The notes under the pieces were generated by a model. That model did no database searches and had not been told where the DNA came from. It saw only the letters and a program-made list of their open reading frames with translations. A program made the translations under genes and the position numbers. This document shows, one piece after another, positions 10,259 through 25,200 of a DNA stretch of 64,000 nucleotides (positions are counted from its first letter, which is position 1; every line of letters starts with the position of its first letter). The stretch is from Panopea generosa (lineage: Eukaryota; Mollusca; Bivalvia; Adapedonta; Hiatellidae): contig CM055902.1 in assembly GCA_029582155.1 (NCBI GenBank), positions 17,239,011 through 17,303,010 on the forward strand, in the 5' to 3' direction.

Positions 10259-13200
10259 GTATTTCTATGGTTTATATTCAAATAATAAAAAATAATTTAA
10301 AAAACAACAGTTTCTATGTAAATGTTTATTCAGATTTTTGTTACCTATATGTGATAGGCTTCTCCACTGACCATTTACGCTCAGGGGCACCCCAACACTT
10401 GATTATCAGAAATGGTTTTCCCTTAGCGCTTGAATTATTTAACAAAATTTTGCAAAAGCTTACTTTCCACTAAATCATTCTATTTTTTTGCATATCTTTT
10501 CTCATTTTAATGCCTCAAATGAAACATACTAAATACAATGACTATAACTGATTAATGCAAGTTTAGTGCCTTACATAGCACTTGAAAATGTGTTTTGCAT
10601 TCCTTCCTGTGGAGAACTTTGGTTTATATTCAAATAAAAAATAATTAAAAAAACAACAGTTTCTATGTAAATGTATATTCAGTTTCTTTTTAGACAAGAT
10701 TTTTGTTACCTATATGTAATAGACAGTGGAGAGGTGGAGTGTCTGACCCTGTGTTTATGAGGTTTAACTTCCAAACAATGACCATGCATTGTATCCTTGG
10801 CAAGGTACTAAATGTCCATTTGTTAAAGTGGTACTCCAGAAAACATTAAGCATGGTTTGTATAAGGTGTAAGAATGTGTTACACTAGCAATATGGTGGTG
10901 TGGGTGGCAGTCTTTTTTGTAACTTTAGTCAGTAGTTTGTTTGATAAAAAATAATGCTTTAACCCTTTACTTCATATAGACGCATTTGGACGCCTCTAAT
11001 ATAAACGCCTTTGGACACCTTATATAGAAGGCTTTTGAATTATTGGGTGAATTATGTTTATATTAACTGACAGAGTGGAAAACAGTGCAGGAAGTGTTCA
11101 GATTGCTCGTTACGAGCAATTTGAACTCTTCCTGCACTGTTTTCAAAGGCCTTCTGTGATTGGTGCGGGAAAACGTGTATCTATGGAGTAAAGGGTTAAT
11201 AAGCTTTTGCAGCTTTATTTATAAGTATTCTGATTAAATTTTAGTATGTGTCACATGTTTCTGATTTAAATACCAAAGATGATGTTCACACTAGATATTG
11301 TTTTCTTATTCGCAGGCTCACAGGATAGTGTTAGTAGCAGCATGTCCAATGTTACAAAGTATGGATGGAGCAGCAGTTGGTAATAGACTGGAAGTTAAAC
11401 TATCCCCTGATATTCATCAGGAGTCGGTCAGCTCATTTCTACAGTACTTGTATGATGGATTTATGATGTTAACTGAAGACAATGTAAGAGATGTGGAGAA
11501 AATTGCTCGTATGTTACAAGTGGACAGCGTTACAAAGTGTTGCTCTGATTTCTACAAAGTTTTACACAATGAAGCTGGACAAACATTAGGTCATGATTCA
11601 AAGTTCAGTTTCCATGCCGACGAAGCAGAATTTAGGCATGTGCGAGCCTCTGAGCTACTGAGATCAATGAACAATGGCACTGAAAAGCGTTCTTTGGACA
11701 GTGAAGAGGGAATGGGAAGGAAAAAAGCAAAAGGGCATAGACAATATCCAGTTATTTCTAAACATTCGACTGAAGATAATTTTGAATATGTTCAAGTGGA
11801 GAATGATGTAACATTGGGAGTGTCAAGACCCATGACTCAGCAGAGTGTTTCCGTCTCCAGCAGAACTGATGGTGTATCCCAGGATGTCCAAGTGTTAAAT
11901 ATAGCTGACAGTAATGACTATAGTGGAACACATTATAACTCTGGCATTCGTCAGCTACACTCACCCTACCAGCTGACCACTGCCAGTAGTAAATCAGTGA
12001 ACAGTGATTCATCAGCGAGCAGGAGTAGTCCTAGTCTACAAAAACAAAAATCATATACTCCAACACTGCGGACACCAGGTGGTGTCAAACCCAGACTTTC
12101 CAACCCTGTTTCTGCCACCTCAGCCAGCTATCAACAAATGGCAACATTTCATCCGGACTCGCTATCATCACCTGTCAATCCAACGCTGAAGCCGCATGTT
12201 AAATCTGCAGCAGGTCAGGCAACCACTGAGCAAGATGGGGAGCAGATTGTAATTCAGCCAATGGATGTTGAGAAGCACAGGTTATCCCCCCATCTGAACA
12301 TGAGTGTTCCAAGTCCAAATTTGCCTCCAACATTAGAGAGTGATATACAGGGCAGCTCATTATCAGAAAAAGGAGATAGCACAGCATTAAATGCAGACAG
12401 GTTTGTTAGACTTTTCATCAATCCGATTGATTGTTTATAAATTAAGCCATCCTTAAAAAAATATTTGTTTGCTGTGCTCTGATCCAGTATTTTTCTTCTT
12501 TTTTTTTGTAATTTTAAAGAAAAAATGGACAGAAATCATAAAAAAATTAAATGTGTTGAAAGTCAATAAAAAGTTGATGCAATTTTGAGTGAGTAGGTAG
12601 GAGCACAGCAAACAATATATTTTTTAAGCATGCCCTTTTTACATATAAATATTTTCTTTTATCATCAGCAGAGAACAGGTAGTACATTAATGTTTACTTA
12701 ATGATCCCGTGAATCCAGTGTTTTTTTGTGTTTTTTGGGGGAATGGGGCCAGAGTTTCTCCAATAGATGAAAATAGTGTTGTAAAGATGAAATTTGTGAA
12801 GAAAAGAAAGGTAGTAGGTATGTTTACAGTGTATAGGTCAACATCCCAGTTCTTCATTGTTTTAAAGAATTTTAAAAAATAGTATAAACTCCATTCAAAT
12901 AACAGTTGAAAGTTTCTTACTCTAAGGAATTAACATTTTTGGTGAGGGGAATAGGGAAAAGAAACAGTGGCATGGTTCTCCACAGGAAGGAATGCAAGTG
13001 CAGGGGTAAGAGCGCGTTAACACCTTTAAAACATTTTCAAGCGCTGTGTAAGGCACTCATTGAATTATATTTCACAAGTTGTATTAATCAGTTAAAATCA
13101 TCATATTTAGTATGTTTCATTTTAGACATTAAAATGAGAAAAAGATATGCAAAGAAAAATGATGATTTAGAGGAAAGTATGTTTTTGTTTTTGCAAAATT

Positions 13201-16200
13201 TTGTTAAAGAATTCAAGTGCTCGGGGAATACCATTTCTGATAGTCTAGTGCTGGGGTGCCCACTGTGCTTAAATGGCCTGTGGAGAAGCCTGAGTAGTGA
13301 CTGAGAGGTCAGTAAAATATACATGTAAATTTCAATCATTTGTTAGTCGTTATATATGTTTTTTTTAAATGGAGTTTCAAAACATATCCAGTTTGATTGG
13401 GCCGGGCCCAATAAGCACAGTCGGTTACGTGTCTGGCTATCAATCCAGGGGTCATGAGTTTGAATCCCCCGCCCGGCAACAGTCTCTGTGATGATTGATA
13501 TACGACATTGTGTCTCATTATTATTCATCTCTCGCCACTGATTCAAGTGGGAAAGTTATCAGTTACTTGCTGAGAAGGGGTGTGCTCGAGTACTGGTTAA
13601 TCCCAGGAAACAGTGGTTAGGTTAACTGATAGTCTGTTAGCCCTCGATGGCATAAAAATGACGCTAAATATTCAATCAAATCAATCAATCAGTTTAATTG
13701 GTGAAGAAAGACCTCAAAATGAATCTGAGTAGAACCATCATCCTTCTGCAAGTAACTGGCAAACTTTCTCATACAGAGTTTTTTGACTTCAGTAAGATTT
13801 GAACATTGACCCTAGCAATGAGAGGAATGAGATCGTTAAACAACAGGACCCCCTTCTTAGCCTTTAAAGGACTGGAAGAAGTTATCTTTATATTTGGAAA
13901 TTTACATTGATAACCTTTAGCAGTGTTTGAAAATATTTAGTAACCATGTAATTATATCAATTGAAAGTTGATGATATGAGAACCTGTACACATGTAGCAT
14001 GCATATCACCTGTTTTCAACCTTTCTTATATACATGTGCATTTCTTTTCCAGCATGCAAGACTATGCAGACAACAGTTGTCCGTCATCAGGACCAGACAT
14101 GTCTATTGTTAAAGTGGAGAAAACGGACTATGATGACTCTTATATGGTACACTGCAGTTTGCTCTAAATATTACTGTAAAAGCATTACTATCCTTTATGA
14201 ATCAAACCATTTCTTTAAAAAAAAAATATAAAAAGTCAATATGTACCAGTTACTGAACTGTGTCAACTCATCTGCCTGTTATTACCGGTATGCAAATTTA
14301 AGTGTTGTTTTTCCATACAGTCTGGATTTGAAATTTTAACATTGAACTGACAGTGCTCAAAGAAAAGTCATTGAAACAGTCTCAATGATGAACTGTTGTG
14401 CATGAAGATAAGTTGTGATAATTGATTGATTGTTTGATTGATTGATCGAATATTAAGCTTCATTTTTATGCCATCTAGGGCTAACAGACTATCAGTTAAC
14501 CTAACCACTGTTTCCTGGAGGGTTAAACAGTACTCGAGCACAACCCATCTCCGCAATTAACTGATAACTTTCTCACTTAAACCAGCGGCGAGAGACGAAT
14601 GATAATGAGACGAAATGTTGTGTATCAACCATCACTGAGACTGTGGCCGGGGATTGAAACTCATGACCCCTTGATTGATAGTCCGACGTGCTAACATCTG
14701 CGCTAATCAGGCCTGGCAAGTTGTGGTTAAATCTTCTATAGGGGTTGTGTTCAATTATGCAAAAGAACTGAGAGCAGTTTTAGATACAAACTGCGAATCA
14801 GGCGGGAAACTGGATACTTCACTGTGAGTGTAGTCACATGATTACACACAAGCAGTGGTCACTTTTAGCTCAGTGGTCAAATACTCTGCCTCAAGACGAG
14901 CTTACTTATCGCTATGGTTATGATTGGAATCGTGAAAAAATGCAAGCTAACATTCATTTTGTAAAGCATATATAGGTAACCTGACTCTGTAAATATTATT
15001 TGTATTTTAATATATCGTTGACTGTCTGGTAAAGATATGTAATAGTTTATAAATACTGTATACTGGTTGGGATTGCCATTTATTTTTTACTGTAGACTAG
15101 TAATGCTTTAAGGTAGTAGGGATATCAGATTTTGTGCTGTAGACTGGTGGGGATAAAAGTTTATTTTGTATCAGACAGGCAGGTATAGAAGTTTATTTTA
15201 TTCTGTAGACTGGTAACCCGGGGGATGACTACAATGCTGCGGAGGAAGGGGACGAAGACTGCAGCGATACAGAGCTGTATAATTACGGGGACATAAGCAA
15301 CATGTCCACCAGTGCTGATGATCCTGCCTCGTCCTGGTACACACAAACATTTAAAGGTGAGTAGTTCTTAACTACTATAATATTTAATTTTTTGTACCAG
15401 AGTTGTGTTCAAAGCCTCAAACCCAAAACTGGACTGGTAGCATATATTTTCTACCTCAAACCACAACAGAAACAAAGCTGGACTGGTAGCATATATTTTT
15501 TTACCTCAAATCACAATAGAAACAAAGCTGGACTGGTAGCATATATTTTCTATCTCAAACCACAACAGAAACAAAGCTGGACTGATAGCATATATTTCCT
15601 GCCTCAAACCACAATAGAAACAAAGTTGGACTGGTAGCATATATTTTTACCTCAAATTACAACAGAAACAAAGCTGGACTGGTAACATATATTTTCTACC
15701 TCAAACCACAACAGAAACAAAGCTGAACTGGTAGCATATATTTTTTACCTCAAATCACAATAGAAACAAAACTGGACTGGTAGCATATATTTTTCTACCT
15801 CAAACCACAACAGAAACAAAACTGGACTGGTAGCATATATTTTTTACCTCAAATCATAATAGAAACAAAGCTGGACTGGTAGCATATATTTTCTGCCTCA
15901 AACCACAAGACACAAAGCTGTACTGGTAGCAATATTTTCTACCTCTAACCAAAACAAGAAACAAAGCTGGACTGGTAGCATATATTTTCTACCTACAGGT
16001 AGTTTGAAATCTTGTTCATGAAGCAAAACACTTTGCCTTGTTGAAAATTCTGTAAAGCAATTATTTTACAGTTGTCTATTATATTAAGTTAAGTGCAGTT
16101 TAAAATACACAGTTGCTGGTTTTTTTTGTACAGTCCTAAAGGATATCTCTTGTTCATAAATGAATATTACTTTCTCATGCCCAAGTTGATTAGTTTTCAT

Positions 16201-19200
16201 GTACCACACTAGTACAATTTCTTCTGCATGGTTCAAAAGCAGTTTTCATGATCCCCAATTACAAAAAAAAGTAATTTTCATGTATTTGATTAAAAAAACA
16301 TTTTCAACTTGTTCTCTTGTTTCTCAGTAACATATCTAACAACTTTATTTCAAATGAAGGGAACTATATTGACCATTAAATATTGTATACTTGTAAATTT
16401 TTTCTTCCATTTTCTTGAATATTAACTTGATATTAATTTTATGAAGCATGTTATATTGAATGTTGGCTGGTTATAGATGCATGACTGTACGTCCTCTTTT
16501 TGTGAGATAGGATACATGATACCCAGGATAATGGGTGGTGTGCAGTCTTATATATAGTTAAAAAACAGCTCTGATTCAGGTGCTTGTATTCAACAGATAT
16601 GTATACACAGAGATAAGTAACTGCAGGTTCTTTCTAATTTACATAATTCCGCATGATCGAACCAACAGTTTTTTGTGATTTTGGTATCAAAAGAAAGGGC
16701 TTGTTTGTAATTTTGGGTTTAAAACTCTTCTTTTATTCTAGGTTTAAAGAAACGAAACAATTATTTTTTTGCAATAATATTTTATTTTTTAGCCCTTTTC
16801 TAAAGTATGAAATTAGAAAAAAATTCTTCTTTTATGTATAATTTACTTGTTTATCTTTATACATAAAAAAATTATTGCTATGATGTCAAGTTAAAGCATT
16901 TTTGTAAAAACTAGTTAACTACTTTTATTGTTAATATATACATTTTGTATATAATTTAATATATATACATTGTGTATACAAAAAAAATGTGTATAAACAT
17001 TTTTCGTAAAACATTTTTTATAGCCATTAATAGGTTTAATTCAGAAGAATAGTATTTATAATTGATGATTTTTATCAGCTATACTTTGGTACCAATCATT
17101 CTTATTTCTGACAAAGTGCCACCCGAAAGTCCAACCTTGTATATTGAGTTGATATTATATAAGTCTGCCAATCTCTGTAATCAAGTCACTGGATACATGT
17201 ATTTGCATTAGAAATTCGTTTGTCATTTCATTATTTCTTGACCAATTTTTGATAACTGGTAAATTCAAATCATTTGCCCACACACTCTGTATGGTTTATA
17301 AATTAAAACTGGTCAATACATGTATTAATGGAATGGCAAACATGTTTCTTACCTGCTCTACAACTGTGTACTTATAATTTCATCACTGAAAGTCTTTTGG
17401 CTCCCACCTTTCTAATTATGCATATTCCTTCCTAAAGCTCCAATGCATGTTTGTCATTATGCGGAACATAAGTATTTACTCAGCGTCTTTTGCATGCTGC
17501 ATTACTGATCTCCTGTATAACATGTACTTGTATGTGACTGGTACCTCTCTTATCATTACTGAGCTCTCCCATATAACATGTACTTGTATGTGACTGGTAC
17601 CCCTCTTATCATTACTGAGCTCTCCCGTATAACATGTACTTGTATGTGACTGGTACCCCTCTTATCATTACTGAGCTCTCCCATGTAACATGTACTTGTA
17701 TGTGACTGGTACCCCTCTTATCATTACTGAACTTTCCCGTATAACATGTACTTGTATGTGACTGGTACCCCTCTTATCATTACTGAGCTCTCCCATGTAA
17801 CATGTACTTGTATGTGACTGGTACCCCTCTTATCATTACTGAACTCTCCCGTATAACATGTACTTATATGTGACTGGTACCCCTCTAATCATTTGTGTGT
17901 TTTGTTTGTTTATACCTTACATCTATTCTTTTCAATAAAAACATGAAAAATGTAGAGAAAAAAATGTAGCAGTTTTAACTCCAAAATTTATTCGCTTTAT
18001 TTTTATGTTTTAATTTTATGAATGCTCAGCATGCATGTGTTTATACTTATATGAGTAACTTACCAAAACAGATTTTTTAACTAATTTCTGGAATTTTACA
18101 TTTTACTGCTATCATTTTTGTCGGCCATTTTGGATTTTTGGAAACTCTTCATAATAGTGCATTAAGAAGATAAGAAAGTAATGCCAGGTTCTATAAAAAG
18201 GTGAGTGGCATGTATATATGTAAGGTTTGAAGAATAGATGTAGGGTTGTATGTATTATGTTTGATTAAATGTCCTGTACACATACACAACATGACATAGG
18301 GCATGTAGTTATTGATATGTATATAGCCATTCACCTAAACAACATGACATAGGGCACATAGTATTTGGTTTGATATTGCTTAACACGTATACTCAACATG
18401 ACATAGTGCATATAATATTTGGTATGTATGTTGCTATGCACATACTCAACTCGACATAAGGCATAAAGTATTTGAATGTATGTTGATGTACATACAAAAT
18501 ATGTGAAATACAATGCAGAGTAACTATTTATTATGAACAATATACACGGACAACCCATTGAAATGTCTTTATAAACATAAAAAGACGTTCATATATAACC
18601 TTGTCAGTATTTATTTTCCTTTTTATGCACCCGCAATAAATGGGTGGGAGTCCATAAGTTAATTCTTGTCCCTCCATCCAAGCTAACCAGAGGTTGTACA
18701 TAAAAAAGTTGAAGTTTAATGGTATAGTGATCACCCATTGTATGTATGTAACAATCTCCTGCAGTACCTTATTAATCCTGTATAGTTTCCTATAATCATC
18801 ATGTTTGCGTTTCACAGATGATGGCCGTATGGATGAGGCTGGTACAGACAAGGGGTACCCTACAACACAAGATCCCAGTAACCTAGCAGACTATGCCAGC
18901 TATGCAAACTATGTAATTATTGATAATATTTATACCATGTTACTTAATGTGATTCTATCTTAACCAAACTATGTATGTGTTTTTATATGACCTGTTACAA
19001 CATGGAGATATTGCCTCAAAAATGAAAACTAGTCGGGGTAGGATTTGGCTGGATGTATATATACTGTAGAAATTTGATTGTTCAACATCATAACATACAT
19101 GTACACGTACATATATATACATTGAAATAGGATTTAGGCTGGGACCAGATAAGCGGTTTGAGCTATATATGGTGTTCCGGCCTTCTGTGTTCGATCCAAA

Positions 19201-22200
19201 GAAGTTCAACTGTATTCTCTATTTTCGTTCTATTGCAAAGTAAGCTCAGTGCTTGTATGAATCACTGTCAAGTCCGTTTCCTGGGTAGAACCAGTACATT
19301 ATGATGTTGGTATAATTTTTTAGCTCTACTGGCTTGTACGATGTTGTGTCATCTGGCAACATATGTATGCAACAATCTCTCTCAAACCACTAGGTCAGTA
19401 AACTGTCATATCCAAACTCTCTCATGTTTGTGAGATTATTCACAAGATTGCCTTTTTTTGTCTAAAATTGAAGATGGCAACTAAAAAAAATAAAAATCAT
19501 CTTTTCAAAATATGCCAATAAGGAAATTTGAAAAAAAATTAGATAGTTACGATCCCTTTATATAGTTTATTATATTTGTACAATTTGTGTCCGTCAGTTT
19601 AAAAATGTCCCCGTCCTTATAACGCAACAATTTAGGGACACATGTTCTTGTTTCTTTTAAAAATGAAATTTATTCTGCCTTAATTTTCACAGAAGCATTT
19701 TTGTACAAGTAAATTCAGATTTGTTAAAATGATTGGGTTCCAAAGGGACAGGAGTGAGTCGAAATGGGTTATTGAGAGTTTTCGAAAAAAACATTTACTC
19801 AATAACTAGTCTGGCAAATTTGTTAATATTTGACATGAATTAACTATATGGGTAGGGGATTGAAGTTTATATAAATCAAGGGTCTTGCATTTATATTTTC
19901 TCTGTAAAGGGATTTTGAGATCTGAATTATTCTCTTAGCAAATAAGATTTGGTTCAATAAGGAGGATTGAATTTCCATAATGGGCTAGAAGGGATCTAAC
20001 AATCTTCATCCCAATAACTGGTCAGTCAATTTTTATCATATTTAATAAAATATAGGTCATAATAAAGCCCAGACCAAGATATCTGAAAAAATGTACCTAA
20101 CTGGTCCAGTAAGACATTTTAAGAAACAAAAACCTTTAGAGATCTTCAAGTGTGTATACATGAAACATACATACAGCAAGCTGCAATGTAAATTTCAATA
20201 CTTAAAAATGTATAAATCTTATAGTAGATATAGAATTGATGAAACATGTTGGTATCTTTGTTGTGCACAACGTAACATACAAGTTGAAATGAAGTAAATA
20301 TCCAGATATAGGTTAGTTACTAAAAATAGAAATAAAGAATCAATTTTTATATTTATCTTAATGTTTTTGCAAAAATAAATATTACACCGTCTTAAATTTC
20401 TTGTAGTATCCTAAACATGGACGTTTTCTACAAGCTGGCTCCCAAAAAAGTGCAAACTTCAAGATTGGGAGCCAACCAGTTTTAACCCTAAAACAAAAAA
20501 TAGTGCGGGCCTTGTCACAGATGAAATCACCAATAGTGTTCCTACGCCCTCTTCAGAGAAAGATCAACAGTGTGAAGAGTGATGACCTTAAAGGTGAACT
20601 TATTTTCTCATCTCATTGGTCAAAATGTTTTCTTGGTATTTATTGTAGACTCAAAGGTACAATCAAAGCTGTCTTAAGCAACCAGTCAAGGGAAGGACCA
20701 AAAGTGGCCTTTTAAGACAGGTTGTTGATTAATGCAGGTTAATTTGCTCTGAAAACATATTAATGGAAAATAACTAATGTGGCTGCTTAAGACAAATGGC
20801 TTTTTAAGAAAAGTGGCTGTTAACATAAATTTGGCTGTACATAATTTCCAATTAGCATCAATTTCATGCACCTGTGGATCTTGTTTGTGGGATTACATAA
20901 CATTTCAATAAGCCATTTACTAATAAGTCCGCTCTTCTCCATAAATCATGATTCAGTTATCTGTTTCAAATATCTAAAACGAATTTCATCAAACTTTCCA
21001 GAAATATATTGTTCAGTAAGAATCTACATCACATGTAAAAATTTAAGGTTAGAAGTTTCAATATCTGTCAGTTATTTGTCAAATATTTTGTAAGTAACAC
21101 ATTGTGTCTCTGTTATAACTTCAATATTAATGAAAACAATTCATTGAAGCTTCACGCAAGTAATCTCGACAATGAAGAGTGTTGTTTATAGAATTCATTT
21201 AGGAATGTCAAAGAGGAAAGTCATCCTTGAAGGTTAAAAGTTTTTTCTTAAATTACTGTTACTGCCGAAACTATAAATATTTAATTGAGTTTCATCAAAG
21301 TTCACATCAGTATAAGGAACAGTGAAAAGGTTGTTGTTAGCAAAGTTGAAGATCACATACATATGCTTAGGTCAAAGTCATCTTTATGTTGCAAAATCCA
21401 TCTTCATGATGAGCCGGGCCCGATTAGCTCAGTCGGGTATGCATCTGACTATCAAACCAGGGGTCATGAGTTCGAATCCCTTCCCGGCAACAGTCTCCTT
21501 GATGATTGATATACAACATTGTGTCTCATTATCATTCGTCTCTCAACACTGATTCAAGTGGGAAAGTTGTCAGTTACTTGCGGAGATAGGGTGTGCTCGA
21601 GTACTGGTTAATCCAAGGAAACAGTGGTTAGGTTAACTGATCGTCTGTTAGCCCTCGATGGCATAAAAATGACGCTAAATATTCAATCAATCAAACAATC
21701 TTCATGAGCTTGTGTTTACAGTGCTCCAAGAATAGGATAGCCCGATGCCCGGGGCTTGTCAAATCTGGATCCGGGCATGTGCCTTTTTCAAAGTTACTTG
21801 CCCGTCGGGCTTGTCTTAAAAAATCGGACAAGCTAGTTTTCACAATACATAGGTCTGCAAATATCTCTATTCGAAACGACACAGGTCAAACTGTTGTTTA
21901 AAGACCGTAACTAATCAGTATAAACAATTGACCCCTGCGGTGTTTATCATACCACATGCCCGATAATGCGACTTTGGTAAACCTCTCATGCATATTCATT
22001 TATCTATTTTAATTCCTCTAATGTGATTGGTGGATAGCTTTGAATATTAAGTAATCTATTTTTAATAACCGCTCTGATTGGTCGGATATCTACGCCCAAG
22101 GTAAACACGTTTCTTACCACCTACCGCAGCAAAGACTAAAAAAAAAGACGATGACGTAATTCGCGGGTGTTTCTCAAATTCTCCATTATGAAGAGTATAA

Positions 22201-25200
22201 AATTACCTCCCTTTGCCAAAATGGTAACGATTTCTAAAGTCTGGTAATGTTTTTGCAGATAATTAGCGATCGATCGCGTTATGTAAAATGTCAGCGTTAG
22301 GTTTTGGTAATTTTATAAATATTTCGTAGATTTACAATAATTGGAACGGTATGTATATAAATTTTCTTCTGTGAAAACGTTTGAGTTGATATTGAAATTG
22401 TGTTTACGGTAAAGAAAAATGTGGGTGGGGTATTATAGTAATAAACATTGCTTTTTGGTTGTGTAGTTTCAGCGTATATTTTCTTGGCATGATTTAAATG
22501 AAGTATTGAAAACAACAATTAAGATGAATTATGTGGGTTTTTTTTTAATATTTGAAATATAGTTGACTAGTTGCACTTTCTAGATATTTGAAGGCTATCA
22601 TAGACTGCATTCATTTATCATATTGCCAAGTTCTCTTGGATAGATTGAATAGCTATGTAGGATTGGCATTGCCATTATTGTATGTTGTGACAGCAATAAT
22701 TAGAAAACAAGAGAAAGATATTTAAAATAATGTTTTAAATATACTCCTGCTCCCACACTGCCACTGAATCGACAGAACAGAAATGATAGTCACTAAAGAA
22801 CAATTGATTGATTGATTGATTGAATATTTAGCATCTTTTTATGCTAATAAAGAACAAGGATTAAATACAACATACTGATAGAGACATAGTCAGTACTCCC
22901 GAAATTCTCTCACTTCTCCCGGTCTTATTCAAACTCTAAAACTTGTGATTTAGACATGCATAATGTTATTGGGAGCTTACCCTACATAAAATGAATACAT
23001 TTAAATCTATGTTTACATATTTCATATTATACTGCAAGGTGTATTAGTAATAAAAATCTGGGCATGTGAACCGTTGATCAGGGCAAGTTATTTTTCAGTC
23101 AGGGCAAGTAGATTTTTTCAATCTACTTGCCCTGGGCTAGTCCCAAATTTTCTTTTTCTTGGAGCACTGGTTTAAGAAAAACGCAATGCTGGTCTATTGA
23201 TAGAGTGTCTGCATCGCATTGAGGTTTTAGGTTCAATCCGTTTAATTGATTGATTGAATATTTGTGTAATTTTTATACCATCGAGGGCTAACAGATGATC
23301 AGTTGACCTAACCACTTGTTTCCTGGGATCCTGAAAGGTTAACCAGGACTGAAGCATAAGTAACTGATAACTTTCCCACTTGAATCAGCAGTAAGAGACG
23401 AATGATAATGAGACACAATGTCATATATCATTAATCACGGAGACAGTTGCCAGGCAGGGATTCGAACTTACAACCTTTGGATTGATAGTCAGACACATAA
23501 CTGAATGAGCTTATCAGGCTTGGCCCTGTTTCAGTCCATACCAAAAACTTTAAAAATGGTAGTTGAATCTTTCTCGCTGGGTGCTCAGCACTTAAAGGAT
23601 AGTTTAAGGTCTGGTCGGCCTGGTGTTAGTATAAACTGACTGGGTAGGGTAACATACGATGTGCCTACAGCATGATGGCATCATGCTCCAGTGTAACAGC
23701 ACTCAGAATATTGTCTGAAGAAGGCACTGCCGTGATATGATTGAAAAATTGTTAAGTGACACTAAGCACCAACTGATTTAAGAATTTCATTAATGAATTC
23801 AATAAGACAGAAGTCTCTGTAAGATAAACCAGAATATGAGTTTGGAAATTTCTACACAATTCAATTTTTACTGAACATTGATTAAATTTAATTGGAGTAT
23901 CTAACAGTCTTTGTAATATATGCAAACAGAAAAGTGAAACTATTGTTTCACTCATTCTTTAGCTGCAAAATTATAAAACCTGTTTTAGTGAACTTTGAGA
24001 TTATACTTAATAAAGTAATTGATATATTAGATATAGGCATGCGCAATTTGCTAACATTCTACTTGGTTATTACAAAGTCCCAAAAAACTGAAAAATGTTA
24101 AAAACTATTGTATTTGAATTGAAATGGAATACACGGAAGTACAGGAATAGCTGTAAATTTGATTAAAAAATTAAATTTTTCGGACACATTATTTATTAAT
24201 AAAAAAACAGATTGTAAATTTTTACCCTTTACTCCATAGATACTCGTTTTCCCGCACCAATCACAGAAGGCCTTTGAAAACAGTGCAGGATGAGTTCAGA
24301 TTCAGAGTAATCTGAACACTTCCTGCACTGTTTTCCACTCTGTCAGTTAATATAAACTTAATTCAACCAATAATTCAAAAGCCTTCTATATTAGTTGTCC
24401 AAAGGCGTCTATATTAGAGGTGTCCAAAGGTGTCTATATGAAGTAAAGGGTTAAATCAAGGAAAGAAAACATTGCCACTATAAATTTCTTAGTGAGAATT
24501 AGCACAAACAATTTTTGATTTGTTGATTATTGCATTCTTTAAAGCAACACATCCACGTTTGAACTTTTAAAAAAAAAAATTTAATTGAGTTATGAGCACA
24601 TTTCCCATACAAACATATGATCAATTAGCTGTATATGAGCATATAAACACAATCCCGAACAAAATGATGCCCAAATTATAATGCGTGACTAACACTTTAT
24701 AAAACAAGCGTGTAACTCACCCGAGTAAAAAAAAATTGTCAAAATGACTTTCAAGGCAGGTAAAGTACACTACGCACTAAAACGTGAAGTTTTTTAATAT
24801 GACTCGCATAATTCAACTTGAAGCCAAGTTGGAATCCTCGGCAATTTAAAAATAATTTATAAAGCGTTTGTCACGCTTTATAATTTGGACATCTTTTTGT
24901 ATAATTCTAAAGCGTTCTGGATAGTGTTTGTTAGCACATATACAGCTCACTGACCATATATTTATGTATGGGAAATGTGCTCACAACTCAATTGAAAAAC
25001 TTTTTAAAAAAGTTTAAACGTGGATGTGTTGCTTTAAAAAATCATCTCTTGATATATAGCTTAAGTCTTCTGTTTTGATTCATAAAGATTGCTATGCTAA
25101 TGAGAGGCCTGTGCAAACCATATCTAGATATAGGTTGCTTATCAGGTTATAGTTGTTCGCTCTTTAGACGAGTTCGGTAACGAACCTGCTATGGTATCAC

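Larger units (their letters stand above)
21719..23169. mobile_element. hAT-like non-autonomous transposon, 1.45 kb
   Basis: Perfect termini CAGTGCTCCAAGAA and its reverse complement, with GTTTA duplicated at both flanks (21714-21718, 23170-23174). Subterminal blocks with GGGCTTGTC and GGGCAAGT repeat in both orientations. CAGTG ends fit hAT elements; a 5-bp duplication fits only part of that superfamily. No transposase is found. It carries a promoter-like stretch and a SINE tail stub. Confidence 0.65.

Noticed and set aside
13336-13546. Two minus-strand open frames of 60-67 codons
   Set aside because: They lie within a SINE family 1 copy; similar frames occur at other copies (14368, 23172, 40789, 40973).
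15392-15637. 81-codon plus-strand gene after BTB exon 4
   Set aside because: The frame is made of the 50-bp minisatellite unit and runs out of the exon donor GTGAGT.
21413-21500. Functional tRNA gene
   Set aside because: A and B boxes are present, but the acceptor and anticodon stems do not fold properly and the segment continues into a SINE body with a CAAT tail.
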